A DNA stretch of 64,000 nt from JAMXLG01 sp963818925 (GTDB taxonomy: Bacteria > Vulcanimicrobiota > Vulcanimicrobiia > Vulcanimicrobiales > Vulcanimicrobiaceae): NCBI GenBank assembly GCA_963818925.1, contig CAWFTN010000001.1, positions 2,232,001-2,296,000 on the forward strand. The letters are read 5' to 3'. The notes beneath the pieces are model-generated. The model saw nothing but the letters and a program-made list of their open reading frames with translations. It made no database searches and was not told where the DNA came from. Shown here piece by piece: positions 53,105 through 61,436 of the stretch (positions are counted from its first letter, which is position 1; every line of letters begins with the position of its first letter). The position numbers were made by a program, and so were the translations under genes.

Positions 53105-53763
53105 TCAAACGTCGCGCGATCTTTGCCGTTCTTCTTCTTTTCGGAATCATCGCAAGCGGTACGGTTGCACCGGCCGCGGTCGATCTGTCGACCGGCATTC
53201 GCTATGTTATTCCGAGCGGAACGCTCGACGAGTGCGGCAGCAAAGCACAAGCGGCGCTCAATAAGTATCTGCAAAACCCGACGGAATCTTCATCAGGAAG
53301 CCACGAGTACGTCGCCACGGGTCCGATCGGCGGTACCGGACAGTCGGCGAATGCTACGGCGGGAACGATTCACTGCTTTCCGACCGGCAAAGGATATGCG
53401 GTAACGTTCACCTGTGCGGTGGAAACGCCGAACAGCCCCTACGATGCCGATAGTTTGTGCCTGGATCTCGCGCACAATTTTTCCGGAAAAGACCAGAAGC
53501 CGCTCCCGACCCCGACACCGGTCGTCGTTCCGACGGGATGCAACACGCAAAGCCTCGCCGGAACCTGGCAATCCGACAACGATTCTAGCCTCAGCATGAA
53601 GATGGACGGCAACGGCGGTATCGAAGCGAGCGACGGTGTTTCCGGCAACTGGGCGTTGAGCGGACTCACCGCGACGATCACCTACTACGGCAATCACACC
53701 GAAAAGCTCTCATCCGACGGCAAACACCTCAGCGGCCAATACAACCTCACCCGCAAGTGCTAA
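53095..53763 (+). CDS. Secreted cysteine-containing protein, paralogue B with extra C-terminal domain
   Basis: A 222-aa protein from the GTG at 53095, preceded by ggagg; the start overlaps the previous stop by 10 bases. After a signal peptide (FAVLLLFGIIASGTVAPAA) residues 35-130 repeat the plan of paralogue A (DECGSKAQAALNKYLQN, TIHCFPTGKGYAVTFTCAVE, SLCLDL). A proline/threonine linker then leads to a beta-rich lipocalin-like domain (LAGTWQSDNDSSLSMKMDGN, in part) ending in Cys. Role unknown; co-translation with A is likely. Confidence 0.72.
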   Translation: MALVKRRAIFAVLLLFGIIASGTVAPAAVDLSTGIRYVIPSGTLDECGSKAQAALNKYLQNPTESSSGSHEYVATGPIGGTGQSANATAGTIHCFPTGKGYAVTFTCAVETPNSPYDADSLCLDLAHNFSGKDQKPLPTPTPVVVPTGCNTQSLAGTWQSDNDSSLSMKMDGNGGIEASDGVSGNWALSGLTATITYYGNHTEKLSSDGKHLSGQYNLTRKC

Positions 53764-53772
53764 CGCCACGAG

Positions 53773-53817
53773 TGTCTTCCTGAGCGCAGGTGCGAAGCGC
53801 CGGAGTCGAAGGACCGC
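53773..53817. repeat. Intergenic REP-like element, copy 1
   Basis: The outer blocks TGTCTTCCTGA and GTCGAAGGACCGC bracket a GC-rich hairpin-like middle. The same outer blocks (TGTCATCCTGA, GTCGAAGGACGC) occur in reverse orientation at 59151-59177. Elements of this kind are scattered in intergenic DNA of many bacteria. Confidence 0.5.
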
Positions 53818-53826
53818 CTGAATTGG

Positions 53827-53857
53827 AAGCCCGCCGAAAACGTTTCGGCGGGCTTTT
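53827..53857 (+). terminator. Strong rho-independent terminator
   Basis: A 13-base perfect stem (AAGCCCGCCGAAA / TTTCGGCGGGCTT) with a three-base loop, ending in TTTT on the plus side. It lies about 65 bases after paralogue B and should end that transcript. The A residues on the left give it weak bidirectional character. Confidence 0.85.
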
Positions 53858-53998
53858 GATTCGTAACGGTCCTTCGTCGGGGCGTCGGTCGTACGTCGGC
53901 CGCGCGCGACGCCGGAATACGTAACAGCCGAAGCGCAACCGCAGGGTTGCATTTGGTCGGCACGCGTGATAGAGTGATGCGCAACGGGGAGGTTGCAT

Positions 53999-54493
53999 AT
54001 GACGTCGACCGATCGCATTGAAAAGCAGATCTTTCTTCGAGCGCAGCAGGAACGTGTGTGGCGTGCAATCAGCGATGCTGACGAATTCGGCAAATGGTTT
54101 GGCGTGCAGTTTGACGGCGATTTCACACCCGGCACGGAGTTGCGCGGGCGCGTCAAGCCGACCATCGCGGATCCAGACATTGCGAAGATGCAAGAACAAT
54201 ACGCGGGAGCGCCGTTCACTGTGTACGTCGACCGAATCGACCCGATGAGCGCGTTTGCATTCCGCTGGCACCCGTTTGCAATCGACCCGGCCGTCGATTA
54301 TTCGAAGGAACCGATGACGCTCGTAACCTTCACGCTCGAGCCAAAAGACGACGGGACGCTGCTGACCGTCACTGAGACGGGCTTCGATTCGATTCCGATC
54401 GCGCGCCGCGCGAATGCATTCGAAGCAAACGAGGAAGGCTGGGCAATGCAGGCGCAGATGATCGAGAAGTATCTTCTTTTACAGCAATCGTGA
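53999..54493 (+). CDS. SRPBCC/AHSA1-type protein
   Basis: A 164-aa START-like protein (ATG at 53999; a TTG lies six bases before). RIEKQIFLRAQQERVWRAIS, FGKWFGVQFDGDF and the closing helix with GWAMQAQMIEKYLL are typical of activator-of-Hsp90-like SRPBCC proteins, which hold hydrophobic ligands. The stop overlaps the start of the ArsR-type regulator gene (GTGA), a common pairing for this family. Confidence 0.88.
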   Translation: MTSTDRIEKQIFLRAQQERVWRAISDADEFGKWFGVQFDGDFTPGTELRGRVKPTIADPDIAKMQEQYAGAPFTVYVDRIDPMSAFAFRWHPFAIDPAVDYSKEPMTLVTFTLEPKDDGTLLTVTETGFDSIPIARRANAFEANEEGWAMQAQMIEKYLLLQQS

Positions 54494-54798
54494 GCGTCGC
54501 GCCGATCCTTGCCGCGCTCGGCGACGAAACACGCTTGCGAATCGTCACCAAACTCTCGACTGTCGGTCCGTTGTCGATTACGAAACTCGCCGAAGGCGCG
54601 CAAATATCCCGGCAAGCAATTACCAAACATCTGCACGCGCTGCACGACGCCGGCGTCGTGCGCAGCGAGCGTCGCGGAAGAGAACGGATCTGGAAGCTCG
54701 AGACCAAGCGCATCGAGGAAGTGCGCCGTTACCTGACGCAGATTTCGCAGCAGTGGGACGACGCCCTCAATCGTCTACGCGCGGCGATTGAACAGTAA
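54490..54798 (+). CDS. ArsR-family winged-helix regulator
   Basis: A 102-aa DNA-binding protein starting at a GTG that overlaps the previous stop. LAALGDETRLRIVTKLS, LSITKLAEGAQISRQAITKH and VRSERRGRERIW form the helix-turn-helix and wing. No metal-binding cysteines are present, so it is of the non-metal type found beside SRPBCC genes; it probably controls this two-gene unit. Confidence 0.9.
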   Translation: MSVAPILAALGDETRLRIVTKLSTVGPLSITKLAEGAQISRQAITKHLHALHDAGVVRSERRGRERIWKLETKRIEEVRRYLTQISQQWDDALNRLRAAIEQ

Positions 54799-54872
54799 TC
54801 CTCGTAGCGACGACGATTTTCTTTTCCACGGTCGTTCGCGCTTTCGCGGGACAAGTGACATAATGATCTCCC

Positions 54873-55403
54873 ATGTATTGGCCGCTTCAACAGCAAGGCT
54901 CGACGGGCGAAAACGTACGTACCGTTCAGTATTTGCTCAATGCAAGTGGTGCGGCGGTCACCGTTGATGGTGACTTCGGACCGCTCACGGCTGCCGCAGC
55001 GACCGCGTTCCAAACATCGATCGGATTGACTGCTGACGGCGAAGTTGGCGACGCAACCTGGGCGGCGTTGGTCGCGCAAATCGCCAGCGGCAGTTCCGGT
55101 GAGGCGGTGCGCGCGGTACAGAGCCAACTCAACGCGCGCAGCGGCCAGATTTCGGTAGACGGCGTCTTTGGTCCGGAGACGCTGCGTGCCGTTCAGTTTT
55201 TTCAAACGCCGATCGGACTTGCCGCCGACGGCGTCGTGAATTGGTATACGTGGCACGCGCTCGTGAGCGAGTACCTGCGAAGCACCGGCATCGAAACGTG
55301 CATTCAAAACGTCTTCGCGGCATGGAGCACGAACGACCAAGGTACCGCCGCGGATCCGGGCGGCGGCCTCTACATTTACGTTGACAACGTCGCATTCCAA
55401 TAA
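54873..55403 (+). CDS. Protein of two peptidoglycan-binding repeats
   Basis: A 176-aa protein with two PG_binding_1-type repeats: GENVRTVQYLLNASG to DATWAALV (about 10-70) and GEAVRAVQSQLNARSG to YTWHALV (about 75-135). No signal peptide or catalytic domain is seen, so it is a stand-alone binding module; a tail with one Cys follows. The candidate selenoprotein gene starts 18 bases downstream. Confidence 0.82.
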   Translation: MYWPLQQQGSTGENVRTVQYLLNASGAAVTVDGDFGPLTAAAATAFQTSIGLTADGEVGDATWAALVAQIASGSSGEAVRAVQSQLNARSGQISVDGVFGPETLRAVQFFQTPIGLAADGVVNWYTWHALVSEYLRSTGIETCIQNVFAAWSTNDQGTAADPGGGLYIYVDNVAFQ

Positions 55404-55421
55404 CGAGAGGCGGAAAACGTC

Positions 55422-56009
55422 ATGATCGATACAACATCAGTGCCTTGGGAGCGCGATTTCAACCGCGCGCTCGTGCAGGCAAAAACCACGAACAAATTCG
55501 TCCTTCTCGATATTTTTAACCCCGGTTGAGGGGGCTGCCAAGCTTTGGATGCCGTGACGTATCCACACGACTATGTAACGGACGCAATCACGAGGCACGC
55601 CGTTCCCGTACAGATCGATAACACAAATCCCGAGAGCGCAGCCCTGCTCGCTCGGATCCACCATATTTGGACGCCCGACGTGCGTGTGTTGAACGACGCG
55701 AGCGACGAATTATACCGGTTCGACGGGTTCTTGCCGCCGGCCGAGTTCGTTGCGCGATTGCTGTGCGGATTTGCTATGGCGCACCTTCGTGAAAAGCGAT
55801 TCGGTCGCGCCGAGAATCTCTATCTCGAAGTGCTCCGCAATTACTCGACGACGTATGCGGCGCCGGAGGCGCAATACTATCTCGGCGTTTCGCGCTATCG
55901 CAGCGATCCCGAGAGCGACGAGCTTCTGGCGCAGTGGGCCAACTTGCGGTCGCGCTATCCCGAAAGCGAGTACCGCGTGAAACAATCCTTCAAAGATTTT
56001 CCACAATAA
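55422..56009 (+). CDS. Candidate selenoprotein: thioredoxin-like protein with in-frame TGA (UGGC) and TPR-like tail
   Basis: From the ATG at 55422 (gagagg upstream) the frame is open to an in-frame TGA at 55527-55529 (codon 36) and continues without any other stop to 56009. Read as selenocysteine, the protein is 195 residues. The context FVLLDIFNPG-U-GGCQALDAVTYP is that of a thioredoxin-fold protein whose active site is CxxC, with U exactly replacing the first Cys and Cys39 as partner. Residues 118-190 look like a TPR-type helical repeat region. A hairpin lies just after the TGA. If it is not recoded, the gene is broken by a point mutation at the one position where Sec makes sense. It precedes the alcohol dehydrogenase gene by 14 bases. 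Confidence 0.72.
55533..55553 (+). promoter_or_regulatory. Candidate bacterial SECIS hairpin
   Basis: After the TGA the RNA can fold GGC-UG-CCAA-GCU-UUGG-AU-GCC: outer stem of three pairs, a symmetric two-base internal loop, four inner pairs and a three-base apical loop starting with G, a feature of bacterial SECIS elements. The loop starts 13 bases after the TGA, slightly closer than is usual. It is inferred from pairing by eye. Confidence 0.45.
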
Positions 56010-56023
56010 GGCCGGAGGGTAAA

Positions 56024-56992
56024 ATGCAACAGACTGCACTTTCGACGATGAAGGCTCTCGTCGTTGATGCATACGGTCCGCCGGAGAACGCGCGCGTCGG
56101 ACAAGTCGAGATTCCGAAAGTCAAAGACGGCTTTCTCCTCGTCCGCATGCGCGCCGCCGGCGTGAATCCGTTCGACTATAAATTGATCACGGGCGCCGTC
56201 AAGGACTGGGTGCCGCTGAAGTTCCCCTATGTGCCCGGCATGGACGGCGCGGGTGAGGTCGCCGAAGTCGGCAACGGCGTTCAAGGCTGGAGTAAGGGAG
56301 ACCCGATCCTCGCGATGTTTCCGCGCGGCACTTTTGCGGAATACGCGCTCATTTCCGCCGGCGAGAAACGTCTTGCGCGTAAACCGGAGCGCTTGGATTT
56401 CAAACATGCCGCCGCAATTCCGGAAGCCGGGCTCACCGCTCGAACGATCGTGCGCACCGCGAGCATAACGCCGGGACAAACGGTGTTGGTGATCGGCGCA
56501 ACCGGCGGCGTGGGGTTGTTCGTCACGCAGCTTGCGAAAGCAGCGGGCGCGCGCGTTATCGCAACGGGGAAGGCGAACGATGTCGAATATCTAGGAAAAC
56601 TCGGCGCCGACGAGGTCATCGACTACGCCGCCGCAGACACGATCGCGCAAGTACGCCAACAGCACATCCAAGGTGTCGATGCGCTCGTCGATCTCATCCA
56701 TTCCGGTGACGACCTGCCCAAAAGCGCGCAGGCTTTGCGTCAGGGCGGAACGCTAGTATCGACGTTGAGTGGGCCGGAGCAAAGCGCGTTTCCGAACGGC
56801 GTCAACGTCCACTACATTCAAATGCAGGCGGAAGAGGGCGATCTGGATGACCTCGCGCGTCGTGCCTCCGACGGAACGCTGCGCGTCGAAGTCGGACACA
56901 GCTACGACCTATCGCAAGCGCCGCAGGCGCTCGCCGATCTCATGGATCCGTCGAAACACACACGCGGGAAGTTCGTCGTCACCCTCAGTTAA
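56024..56992 (+). CDS. Zinc-independent quinone-oxidoreductase-type MDR dehydrogenase
   Basis: A 322-aa medium-chain dehydrogenase/reductase. The ATG at 56024 is preceded by ggaggg; the frame is open further upstream but overlaps the selenoprotein gene. AAGVNPFDYKLITGAV and PYVPGMDGAGEV mark the GroES-like domain, and IGATGGVGLFVTQLAKAAGA the NADPH-binding fold. Structural and catalytic zinc cysteines are absent, as in the quinone oxidoreductase branch. It could use the thioredoxin-like neighbour only by inference. Confidence 0.9.
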   Translation: MQQTALSTMKALVVDAYGPPENARVGQVEIPKVKDGFLLVRMRAAGVNPFDYKLITGAVKDWVPLKFPYVPGMDGAGEVAEVGNGVQGWSKGDPILAMFPRGTFAEYALISAGEKRLARKPERLDFKHAAAIPEAGLTARTIVRTASITPGQTVLVIGATGGVGLFVTQLAKAAGARVIATGKANDVEYLGKLGADEVIDYAAADTIAQVRQQHIQGVDALVDLIHSGDDLPKSAQALRQGGTLVSTLSGPEQSAFPNGVNVHYIQMQAEEGDLDDLARRASDGTLRVEVGHSYDLSQAPQALADLMDPSKHTRGKFVVTLS

Positions 56993-58602
56993 CGCGCAAG
57001 GAGAACGGCGTGACCCGCCGGGATTGTCGTCGCTGCGGGAACGAATGTCGCCGAATTGAGCAAGATTCGTCCGCCCGAATGAATGTCGCCGCCCGAGAGC
57101 TGGATCACGTGGCCGTATGCGAGTTTCAGCCACGACGGCGATACGGTAACCGAACCGCTTGAGTTGCCGTTCACGATTGCCGCGCATTGGCCCATCGGCA
57201 CTCCGAAGTTGTAACAACTCTGGAATTCACGCGCGTAGACGCGCGTCGCTACTTGAATCTGCGCATACGATGAGGTCATGCTCTCCACCGGCTGCGTGGG
57301 GACGATATTGTATTCGGGCCATACGCCAAGGTCATGGCTCCTGTACTCCAGATCCGGAAACACGATCGTATGTCCGGGACTGTAGCCGAGCCATGCCATC
57401 GCGACGGTCGTCGTTCGCACGGCAATTTGATCGGCGCTTCCGGCCGGCCAATCTCCGATGTTTTCTTCGATGAATGCCCCGTTCGGCATCGCATTGATCT
57501 CGGCCATCGCATTAAGCACGGATGCGTACCGGTCGGCGTGGTACGTGCCGAGGCTCACAACGCAATCCTCGCAGATCCCGCCCAACATGTTGCTCGATTT
57601 GAAGAGTCCGAGATCCGTTGCAATCCCGTTATTCATTGTGATGCCGTTGAAGAACAGCTTCCACGTCCCGCCGTTACTATGCGTCAACTGCGAGAAGAGC
57701 GTCTGGTGCGCTTGAATGACGGCCGCATCGTTCGGATACTCTTGGGTCGCGATGCAGAGGTGGAAGTTCGCGTTGTCGGGACACATCCCGGCGCCTGGCC
57801 CGTAAAATTGCGTGCTGACCGTTCCGCTCGTCTCGTCCATCAAGACGTAGTCCCACGCGTCGGCCGTCGACGAAAGATACGACTCGATGTACGCGCGCAC
57901 AGACGCATTGAACTGATTCACCGCGTAAACGGGTTGGCTCACGGTCGCGCCGTTACATTGCATGTTCCGGTGGCCGAGCAGGCGGTGCGAGGAATCCGTA
58001 AATCCCGCCTGGTGCATAAACCATGACTCATTCGCCTGGCTCATGAGATCGCTGACGTAAGTCGGCTCGCATGCACCGAATGGAAACACAAAATTCGGAT
58101 CAAAGTAAAAGACCGAGTTGCACCTATTTGAACCCGCGCAGTCGTTGACGGCTTTTACGTTGCTCAAGCCGCCTTCGGCGTACGTAACGTACGTTTGTGC
58201 CTCCGCAGCGCTCGATGCGGAACCTTGCGCGTTGTATTCATCGAACGCATACGTCGGAATATGGAGCGGGATGCCGTTCGCGGGCGTGGGTACGGCAGTG
58301 GGGCCGCTTGTTGGAGCTATAGTGGGCGTCGGCGCGGCGGTCGGCCCGTGTGACGGTACCGGTGTCGGCCCGTGTGACGGCACCGGCGTCGGTGCGTGGG
58401 ACGGCACCGGCGTCGGTCCATGCGACGGGAACGTCGACGGGGCGGACGTCGGTGCAGACGGCACTGCGGTCGGCGAGGGACGCGCGGATGAGAGCGTATC
58501 AGATGATGGAAGAGATCCACCCGATCCACCGCCCCCGCCGCAAGCGCAAACACCAATTGCAACGGCGCACGCAAAAAGCAGCCGCATCCACGCCGACCCC
58601 AT
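56989..58602 (-). CDS. Surface lipoprotein with Pro/Thr repeat linker and putative glycoside-hydrolase-like domain
   Basis: A 537-aa lipoprotein: lipobox VCAC|GG near residue 20 (a second ATG lies five codons in), a glycine-rich stretch, then four 8-residue repeats of the PSHGPTPV kind and a further P/T-rich linker to about residue 110. The remaining 420 residues are globular with several paired cysteines and TIM-barrel-like features (AWDYVLMDETSGT, WKLFFNGITMNNG, GAFIEENIGDWPAG), reminiscent of uncharacterised glycoside hydrolase families. No catalytic acids are assigned with confidence. It overlaps the convergent dehydrogenase gene by 4 bases. Confidence 0.65.
   Translation of the reverse strand: MGSAWMRLLFACAVAIGVCACGGGGGSGGSLPSSDTLSSARPSPTAVPSAPTSAPSTFPSHGPTPVPSHAPTPVPSHGPTPVPSHGPTAAPTPTIAPTSGPTAVPTPANGIPLHIPTYAFDEYNAQGSASSAAEAQTYVTYAEGGLSNVKAVNDCAGSNRCNSVFYFDPNFVFPFGACEPTYVSDLMSQANESWFMHQAGFTDSSHRLLGHRNMQCNGATVSQPVYAVNQFNASVRAYIESYLSSTADAWDYVLMDETSGTVSTQFYGPGAGMCPDNANFHLCIATQEYPNDAAVIQAHQTLFSQLTHSNGGTWKLFFNGITMNNGIATDLGLFKSSNMLGGICEDCVVSLGTYHADRYASVLNAMAEINAMPNGAFIEENIGDWPAGSADQIAVRTTTVAMAWLGYSPGHTIVFPDLEYRSHDLGVWPEYNIVPTQPVESMTSSYAQIQVATRVYAREFQSCYNFGVPMGQCAAIVNGNSSGSVTVSPSWLKLAYGHVIQLSGGDIHSGGRILLNSATFVPAATTIPAGHAVLLAR
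58340..58429 (-). repeat. 24-base tandem repeat coding for a Pro/Thr linker
   Basis: Nearly four copies of a 24-base unit (GTCGGCCCGTGTGACGGTAC on the plus strand begins one) code for the PSHGPTPV repeats of the lipoprotein. Differences between copies are few and mostly silent, so the number of copies may vary between strains. Confidence 0.75.
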
Positions 58603-58680
58603 GCAATGAGCATAGCAATGACAGCGGTGCCGTTACTATCCAAACGTTGCATGTCTAACAAATGAAAGCGAGCAAGTGCA

Positions 58681-59175
58681 ATGCTGCAAGAAGCACAACG
58701 GTTGGTCGATGATTTGCAGTTGATCGCGCATCCCGAGGGTGGGCACTACCGCGAAACGTATCGGAGCGCCATCCCGGTTACTCTGCAAAACAATTCGGAA
58801 CGAACCGCCTTGACGAACATCTACTTCATGCTGACCGGCGAGACGTTTTCGGCGTGGCACCGCATCGATGCCGATGAAACGTGGCACTTCTATCGAGGAA
58901 GTGACCTCATCATTTCGATCATCGACCGCGACGGCTCGCTCGAACAACAGCGGCTTGGCACTAATGGTCCATGGCAAACGACCGTGCCGGCCGGTTGCTA
59001 TTTTGCGGCTCACGTGCCCGATGCAGCGGGTTACGCGCTCGGTGGATGTTCCGTAGCGCCGGGTTTCGAGTTCTCCAGCTTCGAGCTTCCCTCTCGTGAA
59101 TCACTTACTGCACAGTATCCGCAGCATGCTGCCGCGATTGCGCGGTTCACGCGTCCTTCGACAAGATCAGGATGA
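58681..59175 (+). CDS. Cupin superfamily protein (DUF985)
   Basis: A 164-aa protein with the DUF985 opening LVDDLQLIAHPEGGHYRETY, then NIYFMLTGETFSAWHRID, DETWHFYRGS and the closing SVAPGFEFSSFELP. It folds as a cupin barrel; function in the family is unknown. Its last seven residues (RPSTRSG) are encoded by a dispersed intergenic repeat, so the native end was probably a little earlier. Confidence 0.88.
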   Translation: MLQEAQRLVDDLQLIAHPEGGHYRETYRSAIPVTLQNNSERTALTNIYFMLTGETFSAWHRIDADETWHFYRGSDLIISIIDRDGSLEQQRLGTNGPWQTTVPAGCYFAAHVPDAAGYALGGCSVAPGFEFSSFELPSRESLTAQYPQHAAAIARFTRPSTRSG

Positions 59176-59177
59176 CA
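59151..59177. repeat. Intergenic REP-like element, copy 2, invading a gene end
   Basis: GCGTCCTTCGAC...TCAGGATGACA is the reverse complement of the outer blocks of the element at 53773-53817, with a shorter centre. It supplies the stop codon and last codons of the DUF985 gene. Confidence 0.5.
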
Positions 59178-59288
59178 AGAGGCGCTCAGGATGAGAAGAC
59201 GGGCGCAGATGCTTCGTCTAATTGTGCGACGTCTCCGTGGTCGAAGCGTAGTTGCACGGCGGCGTCGCTTCGTTCAAGGTGAAAGGCC

Positions 59289-61217
59289 GTGACGATCTGC
59301 TTGCTGTGCACGGCGATCAGTGCAGCGAGCATCTTTTCTGATGCCGATGAGGCATCGTCCGCCCTCGGCTTTCAAGTCACGAGGACGGCGGATGCGCGAA
59401 TCGTGCAAGTCTCCGCCGTCGACCCGGGCAGCGCAGCCGAACGGAGCGGCCTCGTCGCGGGCGACTCGGTCGACGTCGGAGCGCTCTCGCCCGGCAATCG
59501 CTACCGCATCCTGACCGGCGTTCATCCCCACGAGCGCATACCGCTTACGATTACGCGAAACGGCAAACAACGGAACGTCCTTTTCACGGCCGGCGACGCG
59601 CCGGCATGGCGCGTGGATACCTGGGTGTGGTGTTTCGCATCGTTCTGGCTGCTCGCGTTTGCTGGCGTCATCGGTTGGCGGCGTGCGGACGCTCCGGAAG
59701 CCCGCATATTGTCGGTTCTGCTTGCGGTCACGCCCGCAGCCGCCGGTTTATTACCCGGTAGTTGGCTCACTCCATGGCCGCTGCTAGATCTCGCAGCCGG
59801 CATGGCAGGCTGCGCGCTGTCATTGTTCGGTTACACGTTGCTCGCGACGTACGCGCACGTCTTTGGGCGCCCGCTCTCGGTTTGGCGCCGTCGGCTCACG
59901 CTGGTAACGTATGTGTCCGCGATCGCATTATCGCTCTATGAAATATACCGGCTTGCACTTCTGTGGACCGGCAAAATGCCTTGGGTCGCGCAGACGCTCG
60001 CGCCCGACTGGTATTTCCCATGGGGCGCGCTTCCGCTCGTACTGGGACTTGCCTCCGCAATCGCGGCGATCGTCTCGGCAAATGCGGGCGAACGTGCCCG
60101 AATTGCATGGACGACTGTTACGTTGAGCTTCCTTTACGTCGGAAATGCAACTGCGTTTCTCGTTCCGGCCTTCTTTCCGGACAGCGCACGCGGAACGGGA
60201 TTGATCGTCGCTTATTCGTTGATCAATTTCGGCGCACTGCTCGCTCCGATCGGAATGACGTATGCGCTTCTCAGCCGGCGCGTCCTCGATATCGGTTTCG
60301 CGCTCAATCGCGTTGCGATCTTCTCCGGCGTATCGCTGATCGTCGTCGGCCTTTTCGTGCTCGCCGAATGGGCGATAGCCGCGTGGCTTCAAAGCTCGAG
60401 TCACACCATCAATCTGTTCGCGAGCGCAGGCGTTGCGCTTGTCCTCGGCCTCTCGATCCACGCGGTGCACCAACGCGTCGAGCACGTGCTCGACCGTGCC
60501 TTCTTTCGGAAGCGTCACGAAGACGAACAGGCATTGCGCCGATTCGCCCACGAGGCCGCGTATGTCACCGAACCAACGGAGCTGCTTTCAAAGACGATCA
60601 CTACGCTCCAACGCCACGCCGATGCGTCGTTCGCCACCATTGCGCTTCATGACGGCAACGGAAAATATGGAAGCGTCAATGAAAACGACGCCGCAATCGT
60701 CGCACTCCGAACGTGGCATCACGCACTCGATTTACACGACGTTGAGAGCCGGCTCTGCGGAGAGTTCGCCTACCCGATGGTCGCACGCGGCCGGTTGATC
60801 GGCGCATTGTTACTCGGTCCGAAGCGTTCGCACGAAGCGTATGCGCCCGATGAATCGCAAGCGATCGAAGAGGTAGCGCATGGCGTCGCCGGCGCGCTGG
60901 ACGTCCTATCGCAGCAAGCAGCAACGTCTGAAAATCGCACCATTGAAGAGCTGCGAGCGTTACGTCTCGCAATCAGCGAGGGGTTCGCGTCTCTGAGCGC
61001 CAGATTCGAACGCGATAACGATTTGACGCAGGTATACTGCTATGAAGCATTTGATTCAAACGAAGCGCGCGTACGATCCGGTCGAGAGAACCGACGGCTT
61101 TCGTGTCCTCGTCGATCGCGTGTGGCCGCGCGGCGTGAGCAAAGAAGAGCTTCACGCAAACATCTGGGAGAAAGACGTCGCGCCAAGTACGAGCCTTCGC
61201 AAGTGGTTCGCGCATGA
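59289..61217 (+). CDS. PDZ-membrane-GAF protein
   Basis: A 642-aa protein from a GTG. Residues 25-100 form a PDZ domain (QVSAVDPGSAAERSGLVAGD), followed by about nine membrane helices (115-390) and a GAF-like domain (about 410-550). There is no kinase or cyclase domain. The segment LDIGFALNRVAIFSG matches that of the protein at 23788-25506. The last 58 codons overlap the DUF488 gene and are arginine-rich, like an out-of-frame reading, so a stop may have been lost near 61040. Confidence 0.72.
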   Translation: MTICLLCTAISAASIFSDADEASSALGFQVTRTADARIVQVSAVDPGSAAERSGLVAGDSVDVGALSPGNRYRILTGVHPHERIPLTITRNGKQRNVLFTAGDAPAWRVDTWVWCFASFWLLAFAGVIGWRRADAPEARILSVLLAVTPAAAGLLPGSWLTPWPLLDLAAGMAGCALSLFGYTLLATYAHVFGRPLSVWRRRLTLVTYVSAIALSLYEIYRLALLWTGKMPWVAQTLAPDWYFPWGALPLVLGLASAIAAIVSANAGERARIAWTTVTLSFLYVGNATAFLVPAFFPDSARGTGLIVAYSLINFGALLAPIGMTYALLSRRVLDIGFALNRVAIFSGVSLIVVGLFVLAEWAIAAWLQSSSHTINLFASAGVALVLGLSIHAVHQRVEHVLDRAFFRKRHEDEQALRRFAHEAAYVTEPTELLSKTITTLQRHADASFATIALHDGNGKYGSVNENDAAIVALRTWHHALDLHDVESRLCGEFAYPMVARGRLIGALLLGPKRSHEAYAPDESQAIEEVAHGVAGALDVLSQQAATSENRTIEELRALRLAISEGFASLSARFERDNDLTQVYCYEAFDSNEARVRSGRENRRLSCPRRSRVAARREQRRASRKHLGERRRAKYEPSQVVRA

Positions 61218-61436
61218 CCCGACTCGATGTACGGAATTCAAGACGCGTTACGAGCAAGAGTGCGCGATCCGGACGTTCGTGTACGTTTACACGAGATTCT
61301 GCGGCTCGCCGGGAACGCGCGAACCATCACGCTTGTCTTCGGCGCAAAAGACCGGGAACACAATCAAGCTATCGTCTTGGAACAGACCCTCAAACGCATG
61401 GAATCGCGAAAAACCGAATCTTCAACGCGAAGCTAA
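61042..61436 (+). pseudogene. DUF488-family protein broken by a frameshift
   Basis: The first frame gives MKHLIQTKRAYDP, GFRVLVDRVWPRGVSKEEL and LRKWFAHDPTR up to TRYEQE near 61258. The second frame continues with RDPDVRVRLHEILRLAG, TITLVFGAKDREHNQAIVLE to the stop at 61436. Adding one base at the gag near 61260 (gagg) restores an ordinary DUF488/YeaO protein. Both halves are well conserved, so the break is recent or a sequence error. It converges on glycerate kinase with a 15-base overlap. Confidence 0.82.

Noticed and set aside
58340..58429. Possible CRISPR-like array from evenly spaced repeats
   Set aside because: Units are 24 bases, contiguous without spacers and lie in frame in a lipoprotein linker.
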